The notes below the pieces were generated by a model. It searched no databases. It had not been told where the DNA came from and worked only from the letters and a program-made list of their open reading frames with translations. The position numbers and the translations under genes were made by a program. DNA of 12,545 nucleotides from Deltaproteobacteria bacterium (lineage in GTDB: Bacteria; Desulfobacterota; Syntrophia; Syntrophales; Smithellaceae), in the NCBI GenBank assembly GCA_011046295.1, contig DSAV01000244.1:1-12545 (forward strand), written 5' to 3'. Shown piece after piece: positions 12,349-12,545 of this stretch (positions are counted from its first letter, which is position 1; each line of letters starts with the position of its first letter).

Positions 12349-12545
12349 ATTGACGCTTTAATCGAATACATTAATAGTATCAATAGTTTTGTATGGGGCC
12401 CTGCCATGCTGGCGCTTTTAGCCGGGACGGGTCTGTATCTGACGCTCGGCCTCAAATTTACGCCGCAACGGAAGTTATCATATGGCTTTAAGATGCTCTG
12501 GAAAGGGCGCAAAAGCTCTGAAGAAGGTGATATCAGTCCCTTCAA
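12349..12545 (+). CDS. Alanine/glycine:cation symporter (AGCS family), N-terminal part, apparent ATT start
   Basis: The reading frame gives (M)DALIEYINSINSFVWGPAM, then LALLAGTGLYLTLGLKF, QRKLSYGFKMLWKGR and GDISPF before the window ends. This is the standard N-terminus of AGCS (AlsT/DagA-like) Na+- or H+-coupled amino-acid symporters: INSFVWGP, the first membrane helix, and the GDISPFQ motif that normally leads into the conserved second segment. The frame is open from a stop at 12322, but no ATG, GTG or TTG precedes residue D2. ATT at 12349 sits exactly where homologs place Met, with GGAG (12334-12337) 11 bases upstream, so I propose a rare ATT start. The first ATG (12406) would delete the conserved INSFVWGP. 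Truncated only by the window edge. Confidence 0.85.
   Translation, partial: MDALIEYINSINSFVWGPAMLALLAGTGLYLTLGLKFTPQRKLSYGFKMLWKGRKSSEEGDISPF

Noticed and set aside
12345..12545. Minus-strand 66-residue ORF at the right edge
   Set aside because: It lies opposite the AGCS symporter N-terminus, whose family motifs are unmistakable.

Overview
The window looks like ordinary chromosome from a Gram-negative anaerobe or facultative anaerobe, most likely a deltaproteobacterium (Desulfobacterota; a Syntrophales-like member would fit). This is inference. It rests on Sec signal peptides on small and enzyme-like exported proteins, a sigma-54-like promoter, a DUF484-like protein, a Ski2/HelY-type helicase in a bacterium, mixed GC content, and palindromic intergenic repeats with a GIY-YIG gene. 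No rRNA, tRNA or CRISPR was seen.

Layout. 1-125: left edge, the first 17 codons of a probable IS30-family transposase running off the window, plus its upstream end. 129-2220 (minus): an exported SagB-like nitroreductase-fold oxidoreductase and an exported serine beta-lactamase-fold hydrolase, each apparently transcribed alone. 2391-4385 (minus): uvrB. 4401-4950: a compact module with a GIY-YIG nuclease gene between paired palindromic repeats, set within 12-15 bp of uvrB on one side and the helicase on the other. 4963-7056 (minus): a Ski2-like DEAH helicase, divergent with 30 bp between start codons from an MFS transporter (7087-8370, plus). 8593-8868 (plus): a small exported or membrane protein with a sigma-54-like promoter and a strong terminator. 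8944-12090 (minus): a three-gene operon in transcription order CPA1 antiporter with RCK domain, exonuclease III, DUF484-like GAF protein; the genes are 7 bp apart and then overlapping. 12349-end (plus): the start of an alanine/glycine:cation symporter (AGCS), divergent from the antiporter operon, with good back-to-back sigma-70-type promoters.

How the genes relate. uvrB (nucleotide excision repair), exonuclease III (abasic-site repair) and the helicase are nucleic-acid maintenance genes but lie in separate transcription units. The antiporter and the AGCS symporter both handle Na+/H+ and share a divergent control region. The most unusual item is the repeat/GIY-YIG module. Two identical copies of one 31-bp palindrome and two identical copies of a partner palindrome are arranged as inverted doublets around a tiny nuclease gene, and the differences between the two palindrome types are compensated across the stems. 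The architecture resembles REP/REPIN doublets with their RAYT transposases, but with a GIY-YIG nuclease instead.

Non-coding gaps: none exceeds 300 bp. The largest are 12091-12348 (two divergent promoters and the AGCS leader), 8371-8592 (weak inverted repeats, then the sigma-54-like promoter), 841-1026 (no convincing promoter; possible weak terminator) and 2221-2390 (promoter and dyad for the hydrolase, possible uvrB terminator).
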